Source: Micromonospora parathelypteridis (GTDB lineage: Bacteria; Actinomycetota; Actinomycetes; Mycobacteriales; Micromonosporaceae). From it: a DNA stretch of 64,000 bases. The notes beneath the pieces were generated by a model. That model saw only the letters and a list, made by a program, of their open reading frames with translations. It had not been told where the DNA came from and did no database searches. This document shows, in pieces, positions 1 through 6,999 of this stretch. The translations under genes and the position numbers were made by a program. Numbering within the stretch: position 1 is the stretch's first letter; each line of letters starts with the position of its first letter. Where the stretch lies: the NCBI RefSeq assembly GCF_014201145.1, contig NZ_JACHDP010000001.1:5456001-5520000 (forward strand). Reading direction: 5' to 3'.

Positions 1-115
1 GCTGCATACGCTGCGCGAGCAGTCGTACGGCGTGTTCCTGCTGACCCTCGTCGCCCTGGGCATCGCCGCCTTCGGCTTCTACTGCTTCCTCCAGTCCCGG
101 TACCGCAAGGTCTGA
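1..115 (+). CDS. DUF1206 membrane protein, C-terminal fragment
   Basis: Only the last 37 codons are present, read from base 2 to a TGA at 113-115. They encode a hydrophobic helix followed by a tail with Arg, Tyr and Lys residues. The sequence resembles the last repeat of DUF1206 proteins, where a Leu-Arg-x-Gln-x-Tyr-Gly motif precedes the final transmembrane helix. DUF1206 proteins are multi-pass membrane proteins without an established biochemical role. The family call rests on a short fragment and needs the upstream sequence. Confidence 0.6.
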   Translation, partial: LHTLREQSYGVFLLTLVALGIAAFGFYCFLQSRYRKV

Positions 116-197
116 CTGGTCGATTGAGAGGACGTCGGGCACTCTTGGGCTTTTGCCCGAATAGCCCGACGTCTGGTCGAAGGGGAGCACCGAAGCC

Positions 198-1385
198 GTG
201 CAGAGTTATCTCGAAACGGCCGTCGCCGCGCTCGTCGCGGCGGCGGTCGCCCTGTTCCTGGTCGAGGTCGTCCACCGGCTGACCCGGCGGTTCGGCCGCC
301 GGTCACAGCTGCTGACCGAGCTGACCGATCACGCGCACCGCCCGTTCCAGGTCGCCGGGACGGTCCTCGCCGTGCAGTTCGCCGTGCGGTTCAGCACCGG
401 GTACGCGGTCGGCGAGAGCTGGCGGCAGCAGTTGCTGCACCTGCTCGTCCTCGCCGTCATCGCCACCACCGCCTGGCTGGTCGCCGCCCTGCTGGTCGTC
501 GTGGAGGACACCGCGCTGGCCCGGTTCCGGGTCGACGTGCCCGACAACCGGCACGCCCGGCGGGTCCGGACCCAGGTGGTGATGCTGCGCCGACTGACCA
601 TCGCGGTGATCGTCATCCTGACCGTCGGCGTGATGCTGATGACCTTCCCGAGCGTGCGTGGCATCGGGGCCGGTGTGCTGACCTCGGCCGGCCTGGTCGG
701 TGTGGTGGCCGCGCTTGCCGCGCAGAGCCTGCTCGGCAACGTCTTCGCCGGCCTGCAGCTCGCCTTCAGCGACGCCGTCCGGCTCGACGACGTGGTCGTC
801 GTCGAGGGGGAGTGGGGCCGGATCGAGGAGCTGACCCTCAGCTACGTCGTCGTCCAGATCTGGGACGACCGGCGGTTGATCCTGCCCACCTCGTACTTCA
901 CCAGCAAGCCGTTCCAGAACTGGACCCGGACCGAGTCGGCGGTGCTCGGCACCGCCGAGTTCGACGTTGACTGGGCGGTGCCGGTGCAGACCATGCGCGA
1001 GGAGTTGCGCCGCCTCGTCGAGGGCACCGAGCTGTGGGACGGGCGGGTCTGTGTCCTGCAGGTCACCGATGCCACCGGCGGGATGGTGCGGATGCGCGCG
1101 CTGGTCAGCGCCGCCGACGCGGGCAGTCTGTGGGACCTGCGCTGCCTCGTCCGGGAGCACCTGGTGGCCTGGATCCGGGACAACCGCCCGACCGCGATGC
1201 CCCGGATGCGCACCGAGCTGGGCGACGCCAACAGCGACCTGCCCTGGCAGTGGGTGCAGCCGAGGCGGCCCGCCCGCCGCGCCAACGACACCGAGGCACC
1301 GGACGACGCGCGCGTCTTCGGCGGCAGCGACGACGGCGATGCCCGCAGCGAAGCCTTCGTGGGCCCCGAAGAAACCCGCCCCTGA
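198..1385 (+). CDS. MscS-family mechanosensitive ion channel
   Basis: Encodes a 395-residue small-conductance mechanosensitive channel, expected in the cytoplasmic membrane as a pressure valve in hypo-osmotic shock. Helices are visible near residues 5-23, 50-66, 76-104 and 130-148. A Gly/Ala-rich pore helix of MscS type follows at about 155-185, leading into the beta domain with a Phe-Ser-Asp-Ala-Val-Arg stretch and Asp-Asp-Val-Val. The C-terminal part after residue 330 is charged and low in complexity. The GTG at 198 is chosen because AGGGGAG lies 10 nt upstream and the first helix begins at once. It stands alone between the DUF1206 gene and a C-rich gene-free stretch. Confidence 0.88.
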   Translation: MQSYLETAVAALVAAAVALFLVEVVHRLTRRFGRRSQLLTELTDHAHRPFQVAGTVLAVQFAVRFSTGYAVGESWRQQLLHLLVLAVIATTAWLVAALLVVVEDTALARFRVDVPDNRHARRVRTQVVMLRRLTIAVIVILTVGVMLMTFPSVRGIGAGVLTSAGLVGVVAALAAQSLLGNVFAGLQLAFSDAVRLDDVVVVEGEWGRIEELTLSYVVVQIWDDRRLILPTSYFTSKPFQNWTRTESAVLGTAEFDVDWAVPVQTMREELRRLVEGTELWDGRVCVLQVTDATGGMVRMRALVSAADAGSLWDLRCLVREHLVAWIRDNRPTAMPRMRTELGDANSDLPWQWVQPRRPARRANDTEAPDDARVFGGSDDGDARSEAFVGPEETRP

Positions 1386-1512
1386 CCGCCCCCCCGCCCC
1401 GCCCCGCCCCACCCCGCCTCGCCCTGCCCGCCCCGCCCCGCCCTGCCCCGCCCCGCCCCGCCCCATCCCCCCTCGCCCTGCCCGCCCCTGCCCGCCCTGC
1501 CCTGCCCTGCCC
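1386..1512. repeat. C-rich low-complexity tract of CCCCGCC-like units
   Basis: Nearly pure pyrimidine/G alternation made of degenerate 5-7 bp units such as CCCCGCC, CCTGCC and CCCATCC. It begins at the MscS stop codon and ends at the first palindrome. All frames through it give Pro/Arg/Ala or Gly/Arg/Ala strings, which explains the spurious open frames. Confidence 0.8.
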
Positions 1513-1513
1513 C

Positions 1514-1594
1514 GCAAGATCGCGCGACATCCTGGTTGTAGTGGCCTGGCGTTCCCCGGGAAACCACTACAACCAGGATCGAGCGCGATCTTGC
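1514..1594. repeat. 81-bp palindromic element, family A copy 1
   Basis: The arms 1514-1544 and 1564-1594 are 31 nt each and match at 28 positions, with a 19-nt centre. Each arm starts with GCAAGATCGCGC and ends with GTTGTAGTGG. It lies downstream of the MscS gene. A related copy is at 13602-13673, sharing GATCG-GCTCGATCC and GTAGTGGCCT. It could act as a terminator or be a small non-coding dispersed repeat. Confidence 0.85.
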
Positions 1595-1609
1595 ACCCCC
1601 AACCACGAC

Positions 1610-1664
1610 GATCATGGCCTTGGGTGGGGGATATGCACGGTTTGTCCTCGCCAACCTCATGATC
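1610..1664. repeat. 55-bp imperfect palindromic element, family C-like
   Basis: Begins with GATCATGG and ends with CATGATC. The 14-nt terminal arms match at 11 positions. It follows the first palindrome by 15 bases. It shares its ends, but not its centre, with the element at 16961-17029. Confidence 0.6.
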
Positions 1665-1839
1665 ACCGCTGCGGACGTGGGTGGGCGGGGGGAGAGGGGT
1701 CAGGGTGAGAGGTTTGGTCGGGCTTGGGTGGGGGATCTGCTGCCGGACGTCTCTGGCGCGATCGAGCGGGACGGGCGCCGGGCTCCTCGGCGCGGCGTCC
1801 GGACAACGGGGACGGTGAGCTGCTCGGCGCGTTTTAGGA

Positions 1840-1868
1840 TTGACGGGCGGCGACTCCGGGCATACAGC
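1840..1868 (+). promoter_or_regulatory. Possible promoter of the holin-like operon
   Basis: TTGACG at 1840-1845 is followed after 17 nt by TACAGC, about 25 nt before the start codon at 1894. The -35 is close to the housekeeping consensus and the -10 is weak. Not tested. Confidence 0.35.
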
Positions 1869-1893
1869 GCGGTGATGAGGAAAGGAGGACAGC

Positions 1894-2328
1894 ATGGCTG
1901 ACGTGGCGAACGCCCGCACATCCCAGAACGGGAGCGAGCCCTCCACCGCCGAGTTGGTGCAGCGAGCCACCGAGCAGGTCTCCCGCCTCGTGCGGGACGA
2001 ACTGGCGCTGGCCCGGGCAGAGTTGACCCAGAAGGGCAAGCACGCAGGCATCGGGATCGGCCTGTTCGGCGGCGGCGGCGCACTGGCATTCTTCGGGCTG
2101 GGCGCGCTGGTCGCCACGGCGATCCTGCTGCTCGACCTGGTGTTGCCCGCCTGGGCCGCCGCGTTGATCGTGGCGGTGGCCTGTTTCCTGGTGGCCGGCG
2201 TCCTCGCCCTGGTGGGCAAGAACCAGGTCAGCCGTGCCGTCCCGCCAATGCCGGCGGCCACGGTCCGCAGCCTCCGGGCCGACATGGACACCGTCACCGC
2301 CGCAGTGAAGGACAGGGGGCGGCAATGA
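1894..2328 (+). CDS. Phage-holin-like envelope protein (superfamily III)
   Basis: A 144-residue member of the actinobacterial holin-like family (Phage_holin_3_6, DUF1469). An amphipathic N-terminal helix precedes two transmembrane helices at about 52-78 and 85-110. There is no phage context; in actinomycete chromosomes this family usually heads a small envelope operon, as here, so a stress or envelope role is more likely than lysis. A strong ribosome binding site (AAAGGAGG) lies just upstream. The stop overlaps the next start as ATGA, so translation is coupled. Confidence 0.82.
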   Translation: MADVANARTSQNGSEPSTAELVQRATEQVSRLVRDELALARAELTQKGKHAGIGIGLFGGGGALAFFGLGALVATAILLLDLVLPAWAAALIVAVACFLVAGVLALVGKNQVSRAVPPMPAATVRSLRADMDTVTAAVKDRGRQ

Positions 2329-2699
2329 CGGGCAACGGGACCGGCGACACCGAGGCGCTCCGCGAGGAGATCCGTCGCACCCGGGTCGAGTTGGGCGAGA
2401 CGATGGAGGCGTTGGCCGCCAAGGCCGACGTCAAGGCGCGCCTGAAGGAGTCCGCCGGCCAGGCGAAGGAGCGGATGCGCGAGCAGGCGGCGCAGACCGT
2501 CGCCCGGGTTCGCGGGCAGGCCGTGCGGGGTGCCGGGATGGCGCGGGCACAGGCCTACGAGAAGGGCGGGTTGGTGCGCGCGCAGGCGCACGACAAGGGC
2601 GAGTTGGTGCGCCGCAACCCGGTGCCGTGGGCGGCGATCGCCGCCGGCGCGGTGGCCACCGTGGTGGTGCTGATGATCGTGCGGGGGAGGCGTAGGTGA
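2325..2699 (+). CDS. DUF3618 membrane-anchored protein
   Basis: A 124-residue protein with the DUF3618 signature at residues 8-35: a run of Glu/Arg with Arg-Val-Glu-Leu-Gly-Glu-Thr-Met-Glu-Ala-Leu. A long charged helix rich in Gln-Ala-Lys repeats follows (about 40-95), probably coiled coil, and then one C-terminal membrane helix at about 103-120. Biochemical function is unknown. It is coupled to both neighbours by 4-nt overlaps (ATGA before, GTGA after). Confidence 0.85.
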   Translation: MTGNGTGDTEALREEIRRTRVELGETMEALAAKADVKARLKESAGQAKERMREQAAQTVARVRGQAVRGAGMARAQAYEKGGLVRAQAHDKGELVRRNPVPWAAIAAGAVATVVVLMIVRGRRR

Positions 2700-2968
2700 G
2701 CAAGAGCATCGGCAGGGTCGCGTACCGGCCGGTCGGCGTGTTGTTGGGTATCGCCGCAGGCGCGGTGGCCGGCGCGATCTTCCGGCAGGTCTGGAAGGTC
2801 ACGGCGGGCGACGGTGAGGCGCCCAACGCGACCGACGAGGATCGCGGCTGGGGCGAGGTCCTGGCCGCCGCGGCGTTGCAGGGCGCCATCTTCGCGGTCG
2901 TCCGGGCTGCCGTGGACCGGGGCGGCGCGGTCGGCGTCCGCCGGATGACCGGCAGCTGGCCGGACTGA
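2696..2968 (+). CDS. DUF4235 small membrane protein
   Basis: A 90-residue DUF4235 protein starting at a GTG that overlaps the stop of the DUF3618 gene. A Gly/Ala-rich first helix (about 12-30), a polar loop with Trp-Gly-Glu and a second hydrophobic segment (about 55-72) give a two-helix membrane protein. It closes the three-gene operon and is followed directly by a terminator hairpin. Function unknown. Confidence 0.82.
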   Translation: MSKSIGRVAYRPVGVLLGIAAGAVAGAIFRQVWKVTAGDGEAPNATDEDRGWGEVLAAAALQGAIFAVVRAAVDRGGAVGVRRMTGSWPD

Positions 2969-2983
2969 CCACACAGCGACTGC

Positions 2984-3018
2984 AGCCCCCTTCCCGCATC
3001 GATGGGAAGGGGGCTTTC
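2984..3018 (+). terminator. Rho-independent terminator after the DUF4235 gene
   Basis: AGCCCCCTTCCC pairs perfectly with GGGAAGGGGGCT around an 8-nt loop, and TTT follows the stem. Confidence 0.8.
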
Positions 3019-3257
3019 GCATGGCGTCCGACGCCGCCCAGCGGATCTGAGGCATCCGTCAGGTCACATGTCGGAGAAATTCGTCGGAGAGGTCGTGACA
3101 GACTTTTTGCGTACGTGATTTGCTGGTCCACGCTGTTGCGAGATGGCGTGGGTTGAGAGAAGTCTCCTTCGTGGGGGCCGCCTCAGACGCCGCTGCTCGA
3201 AAACGGCCAATCGGCCGGACGGCGTGCACGGCCACCAGTTTTTAGAGGGAGATACAC

Positions 3258-3461
3258 ATGGCTCAGGGAACCGTGAAGTGGTTCAACGCTGACAAGGGCT
3301 TCGGCTTCATCACCGTCGATGGTGGGGGTGCTGACGTGTTCGTCCACTTCTCGGCCATCCAGACCAGCGGCTACCGCTCGCTGGAGGAGAACCAGCGGGT
3401 GGAGTTCGAGATTGCTCAGGGTCAGAAAGGCCCGCAGGCCGAGCAGGTCCGTCCCATCTGA
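3258..3461 (+). CDS. Cold-shock protein (CspA family)
   Basis: A 67-residue single OB-fold cold-shock domain that binds single-stranded RNA and DNA. It carries RNP1 as Lys-Gly-Phe-Gly-Phe-Ile (residues 14-19) and RNP2 as Val-Phe-Val-His-Phe (28-32). Size and motifs are those of housekeeping actinobacterial Csp proteins. AGGGAG sits 8 nt before the ATG. About 240 bases separate it from the previous terminator, enough for a long 5' leader, which in this family often controls translation; no leader structure was established here. Confidence 0.93.
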   Translation: MAQGTVKWFNADKGFGFITVDGGGADVFVHFSAIQTSGYRSLEENQRVEFEIAQGQKGPQAEQVRPI

Positions 3462-3466
3462 GTGAA

Positions 3467-3548
3467 CTGGCCGGCCCCCGCCGGCCAGTGGGACGATCCG
3501 GTCAGGGTCATTGCAAAGCCCCGTATCCCGTCCCGGATACGGGGCTTT
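3467..3548. terminator. Two stacked hairpins after the cold-shock gene
   Basis: The first hairpin (3467-3488) has 9-bp perfect arms (CTGGCCGGC). The second (3515-3548) has a perfect 14-bp stem, AAAGCCCCGTATCC with its complement, and ends in CTTT; on the minus strand it also ends in a T-run. It therefore probably serves both the cold-shock gene and the convergent small membrane protein gene. Confidence 0.82.
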
Positions 3549-3585
3549 CCCCTGTCGAGGCCGGGCACCAGTGTGGACCGGCGGG

Positions 3586-3780
3586 TCAGCTCCGCCGACG
3601 CGAGCGCAGACCGAGCCAGAGCACCACCAGCCCGGCCAGCGCCACCAGCGGGCCGAGCACCGCCCAGATCTTCTCGTCGGTCATCACGCTGCCGCTGACA
3701 TACCCGAGGCCCTGCACCGTCCACACCGCACCGATCACGACGGCCAGCAGGCCGAGGGTGAGCGTAAGCCAGCCCCTCAT
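3586..3780 (-). CDS. Small two-helix membrane protein, unknown function
   Basis: A 64-residue protein of two hydrophobic helices (about 4-24 and 38-58) joined by a loop with Gly-Ser-Val-Met-Thr-Asp-Glu, ending in an Arg-rich cytoplasmic tail. Similar short proteins with a Gln-Gly-Leu-Gly motif in the first helix are common in actinomycetes. AGAGGGG lies just before the ATG. It shares the bidirectional terminator with the cold-shock gene. No function can be assigned. Confidence 0.7.
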   Translation of the reverse strand: MRGWLTLTLGLLAVVIGAVWTVQGLGYVSGSVMTDEKIWAVLGPLVALAGLVVLWLGLRSRRRS

Positions 3781-3868
3781 CGCATCCCCTCTCCGCCGCC
3801 CGAGGCGGCGCGCCGCCCACCAGCATCGCTGGTCGGGCGGCGCGGTGCGAGCACCCCGGGTGCGCGGG

Positions 3869-4852
3869 TCACCACCGGTCGTGGACCTGCGGACGGATCA
3901 GCTCGTCGTAGATCTCGCGTACGGCGGCCAGCTGGCCGTCGGTGAGCGGAGACAGGGACGCCGCCGCGGCGTTGCGCCGGGCCTGGTCAGCGTCGCGGGC
4001 ACCGGGGATGACGACGGTGACGCCGGCCTGGTCGAGCACCCAGCGCAGCGCGAACTGCGCCATCGTGCGGTCCGCGTCGACCAGCGGGGCCAGCCGGCGT
4101 ACGGCGGCGAGGCCCTGCGCGTAGTCGACCCCGGAGAACGTCTCCCCGACGTCGAAGGCCGCGCCGTGCCGGTTGTAGTTGCGGTGGTCGTCGGCGGGGA
4201 ACTCGGTGTTCTCGTCGTATCGGCCGGAGAGCAGGCCACTGGCCAGCGGCACCCGGGCGATGATGCCCACCCCGGCCGCTGCGGCTGCCGGCAGGACTCG
4301 CTCGAGCGGCTTGTGGCGGACCGCGTTGAGGATGATCTGAACGCTCGCGACGCCTGGCCGGGCGATCGCGGTGAGGGCCTGGTCGCAGGTCTCGACACTG
4401 ACCCCGTACCCGGCGATGGCCTTCTCGGCGACGAGGGTGTCCAGGCCGTCGAAGACCTCGTCGGAGGAGAAGACGGCGGTGGGCGGGCAGTGCAGCTGGA
4501 CCAGGTCCAGCGTGTCCATGCCCAGGTTGGCCCGGGACCGGTCGGTCCACTGCCGGAAGTTGGCCAGGGTGTACGCCTCCGGCAGCTGCTCGACGCGGCG
4601 GCCCATCTTGGTGGCGACGGTGAGCCCCGCGTCGGGTCGGGAGCGCAGGAAGCGGCCGATCAGCTGCTCGCTGCGGCCGTCGCCGTACACGTCGGCGGTG
4701 TCGAGGAAGGTGACCCCGTCGTCCACGGCGGCGGCGAGCACCGCCATCGCGTCGGATTCGCTGACGGTGCCCCAGTCGGCGCCCAGTTGCCACGCGCCCA
4801 GGCCGACCGCCCCGACGGTCCGGCCGAGCCGGTTGAAGCTGCGCTGTTCCAT
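3869..4852 (-). CDS. Aldo/keto reductase
   Basis: A 327-residue NADPH-dependent oxidoreductase of the TIM-barrel aldo/keto reductase superfamily. The catalytic tetrad is visible as Asp51 and Tyr56 (Phe-Leu-Asp-Thr-Ala-Asp-Val-Tyr-Gly), Lys82 and His121 (Gln-Leu-His). The Ile-Pro-Gly-Ala stretch near residue 280 is typical of the cofactor-binding end. It resembles the YajO/Tas-like subgroup acting on small carbonyl compounds; the substrate cannot be read from sequence. It is divergent from the methyltransferase gene with 83 bases between them. Confidence 0.9.
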   Translation of the reverse strand: MEQRSFNRLGRTVGAVGLGAWQLGADWGTVSESDAMAVLAAAVDDGVTFLDTADVYGDGRSEQLIGRFLRSRPDAGLTVATKMGRRVEQLPEAYTLANFRQWTDRSRANLGMDTLDLVQLHCPPTAVFSSDEVFDGLDTLVAEKAIAGYGVSVETCDQALTAIARPGVASVQIILNAVRHKPLERVLPAAAAAGVGIIARVPLASGLLSGRYDENTEFPADDHRNYNRHGAAFDVGETFSGVDYAQGLAAVRRLAPLVDADRTMAQFALRWVLDQAGVTVVIPGARDADQARRNAAAASLSPLTDGQLAAVREIYDELIRPQVHDRW

Positions 4853-4935
4853 GCCCCGAGCCTAGTGATCGGGTTGCGGCCCTGCCAGGTGAGCCGTACC
4901 TTTCAGCAAGACGGACGTACGGTTTGGAGGCGACC

Positions 4936-5730
4936 ATGTGGGATCCGACGACCTACCTACGCTATGACGACGAACGATCCCGGCCGTTTCACGACCTGGT
5001 CGCGCGGATCCCGGCCGAGCGGCCCCGGACGGTGGTCGATCTCGGCTGCGGCCCCGGCCAGCTCACCGCCACCCTCGCCGAGCGCTGGCCGAAGAGCCGG
5101 GTGCTCGGCCTGGACTCCTCGGCCGAGATGATCGATCGGGCCGCGGCCCTCGACGCTCCCGTCGACTTCACCGTCGCCGACCTGCGCGACTGGCGTCCCG
5201 CCGGCGACGAAGACGTGGTGGTCAGCAACGCGGCGCTGCAGTGGGTGCCCGGCCATCAGGAGCTGCTGCGCCGCTGGGCCGCCGAACTGCCCGTCGGCGC
5301 GTGGCTGGCCATGCAGGTCCCCGGCAACTTCGCCGCACCCTCGCATCGCGCGTTGCGCGACGTCGCCGACCTGCCGACCTGGCGGGCCGAGATCGCCCCG
5401 CTGCTGCGAGCGGACCCGGTCGACGACCCGGCCGACTACGCGGCGCTGCTGACCGCCGCCGGCTGCGCGGTGGACGCCTGGGAGACTACCTACGTGCACC
5501 TGCTGCCGGCTCGGCCCGCCGCCGAGCACCCGGTGTTGGCCTGGATGGAGGGCACCGCGCTGCGCCCGGTCCGGGCCGCGCTGGACGCCGCCGGCTGGTC
5601 CGCCTTCCGTGCCGAGCTGGGGGTACGGCTCACCGCCGCGTACCCGGTGCGGCAGGGTCAGGTGTACTTCCCGTTCCGCCGCGTCTTCGTCGTCGCCCGC
5701 ACCGGCGACCGTGCCCAGGAGAACCTGTGA
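4936..5730 (+). CDS. tam: SAM-dependent methyltransferase, trans-aconitate type
   Basis: A 264-residue class I methyltransferase close to trans-aconitate 2-methyltransferase, which methylates a spontaneous by-product of the citrate cycle. The SAM-binding loop is Val-Val-Asp-Leu-Gly-Cys-Gly-Pro-Gly near residue 35, with an acidic Leu-Asp-Ser-Ser after strand 2. The family motif Ser-Asn-Ala-Ala-Leu-Gln-Trp-Val and the N-terminal Trp-Asp-Pro-Thr-x-Tyr-Leu both fit Tam. An in-frame TTG lies at 4924, but GGAGG at 4926-4930 is spaced for the ATG at 4936. The stop overlaps the next start by 4 nt. Confidence 0.85.
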   Translation: MWDPTTYLRYDDERSRPFHDLVARIPAERPRTVVDLGCGPGQLTATLAERWPKSRVLGLDSSAEMIDRAAALDAPVDFTVADLRDWRPAGDEDVVVSNAALQWVPGHQELLRRWAAELPVGAWLAMQVPGNFAAPSHRALRDVADLPTWRAEIAPLLRADPVDDPADYAALLTAAGCAVDAWETTYVHLLPARPAAEHPVLAWMEGTALRPVRAALDAAGWSAFRAELGVRLTAAYPVRQGQVYFPFRRVFVVARTGDRAQENL

Positions 5731-6749
5731 CCGACCTGCCCACCTTCATCGCCGGCCTGCCCAAGGTGGAGCTGCACGTGCACCACGTCGGCTCCGCCTC
5801 GCCCCGCATCGTCGCCGAGTTGGCTGCCCGCCACGAGGGACGCACCCCCGTGCCGGCCGACCCGGAGGCGCTCGCCGCCTACTTCGAGTTCCGCGACTTC
5901 GCACACTTCATCGAGGTCTACCTGAGCGTGGTGGACCTCATCCGCGACCCCGAGGACGTCTGGCTCCTCACCCACGAGGTGGCCCGGGAGCTGGCCCGCC
6001 AACACGTCCGGTACGCGGAGCTGACCATCACCCCGTACTCGCACGTGCGTCGGGGCATCCCCGCGCCGGCGTTCTGCGAGGCGATCGAGGACGCCCGCAA
6101 GCGCGCGATGGCCGACTTCGGCCTCGAACTGCGCTGGTGCTTCGACATCCCCGGTGAGGCGGGCCTGCCCGCGGCCGAGGAGACGCTGCGCATCGCCCTG
6201 GAGGAACGCCCGGAGGGGCTGATCAGCTTCGGCCTGGGTGGCCCGGAGATCGGCGTACCCCGGCCCCAGTTCCGTCCCTACTTCGACCAGGCCCGTGCCG
6301 CCGGGCTGCGCTCGGTGCCGCACGCGGGGGAGACCACCGGGCCGCAGACGATCTGGGACGCCCTCAACGAGCTGGGCGCCGAGCGGATCGGGCACGGCAT
6401 CTCCGCCGCCCAGGACCCGGAGCTGCTCACCTACCTGGCCGAGCGGCAGATCGGCATGGAGATCTGCCCGACGTCCAACGTACGGACCCGGGCCGTGGCC
6501 AACCTCGACGAGCACCCGCTGCCCCGGCTGGTCGAGGCCGGGCTGCTGGTCACCATCAACTCCGACGACCCGCCGATGTTCGGCACGACCCTCAACGACG
6601 AGTACGCGGTGGCGGCCCGCCTGCTCGGAGCCGGTCCCGAGGGTCTGGCCGGGCTGGCCCGCAACGCGGTGACCGCGTCCTTCCTCGACCCTGCCGGCAA
6701 GCAGCGGATCGCGGCCGAGATCGACGCATACCTCGCCGCCGCTGGCTGA
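5727..6749 (+). CDS. Adenosine deaminase family amidohydrolase
   Basis: A 340-residue zinc-dependent deaminase starting at a GTG that overlaps the upstream stop (GTGA). Metal and catalytic residues are in place: His17 and His19, His199 with Glu202 (His-Ala-Gly-Glu), His223 (Gly-His-Gly) and Asp280-Asp281 (Asn-Ser-Asp-Asp-Pro). The first motif reads His-Val-His-His-Val-Gly-Ser rather than the classic His-Leu-His-Leu-Glu-Gly. That variant resembles actinobacterial enzymes which, from memory, include aminodeoxyfutalosine deaminases of menaquinone synthesis. Adenosine or aminodeoxyfutalosine are both possible substrates. Confidence 0.85.
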   Translation: MTDLPTFIAGLPKVELHVHHVGSASPRIVAELAARHEGRTPVPADPEALAAYFEFRDFAHFIEVYLSVVDLIRDPEDVWLLTHEVARELARQHVRYAELTITPYSHVRRGIPAPAFCEAIEDARKRAMADFGLELRWCFDIPGEAGLPAAEETLRIALEERPEGLISFGLGGPEIGVPRPQFRPYFDQARAAGLRSVPHAGETTGPQTIWDALNELGAERIGHGISAAQDPELLTYLAERQIGMEICPTSNVRTRAVANLDEHPLPRLVEAGLLVTINSDDPPMFGTTLNDEYAVAARLLGAGPEGLAGLARNAVTASFLDPAGKQRIAAEIDAYLAAAG

Positions 6750-6890
6750 GTCGGCTGGGCTCGCTGCCGCCGGCTCAGCCGGTCGGGGGAGCAGGGCGCG
6801 CGGCGGGAGCGTGGGTGTGGGGGGACCTGAAACTCCCGCCGCGCGCGCGGCTCCACCGGCCGTGGGTGCGTGGTGCGCTTGGCCGGTGGA
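6744..6890. terminator. Cluster of three hairpins between convergent genes
   Basis: Three stem-loops in a row: 6744-6780 (11-bp arms, one mismatch, overlapping the deaminase stop), 6796-6846 (perfect 14-bp arms GCGCGCGGCGGGAG, 23-nt loop) and 6852-6890 (perfect 10-bp arms TCCACCGGCC). They lie in the 250-base gap between the deaminase and sensor kinase genes, which converge. Bidirectional termination is the simplest reading. Confidence 0.65.
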
Positions 6891-6999
6891 ACTGTTTGGT
6901 TCGTGTTCTGATCCTGTCAGCCCGTAGCCGATCCAACGCGGTCGTTAACCGCGATCTAAGGAAGACTTGCGGTGGCGCACAGCCCGGGCCGGCGTCCGG

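Larger units (their letters stand above)
1386..1893. other. Gene-free stretch: C-rich tract and two palindromes
   Basis: No credible gene was found in these 508 bases. The first about 125 bases are low-complexity DNA built from CCCCGCC-like units on the plus strand. Two long inverted repeats follow (1514-1594 and 1610-1664, listed separately). The last about 200 bases lead to the holin-like operon and hold a possible promoter. Open frames here are by-products of the skewed composition. Confidence 0.75.

Noticed and set aside
1614..1901. 95-codon frame after the first palindrome
   Set aside because: It starts inside the second palindrome, has no family resemblance and overlaps the holin start.
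303..2591. 762-codon minus-strand open frame
   Set aside because: It is antisense to MscS and the holin/DUF3618 genes and crosses the C-rich tract. It has no ribosome binding site or domain and is an effect of GC-skewed third positions.
1894..2968. Prophage remnant suggested by the holin-like gene
   Set aside because: No other phage genes, integrase or attachment site; this holin family is chromosomal in actinomycetes.
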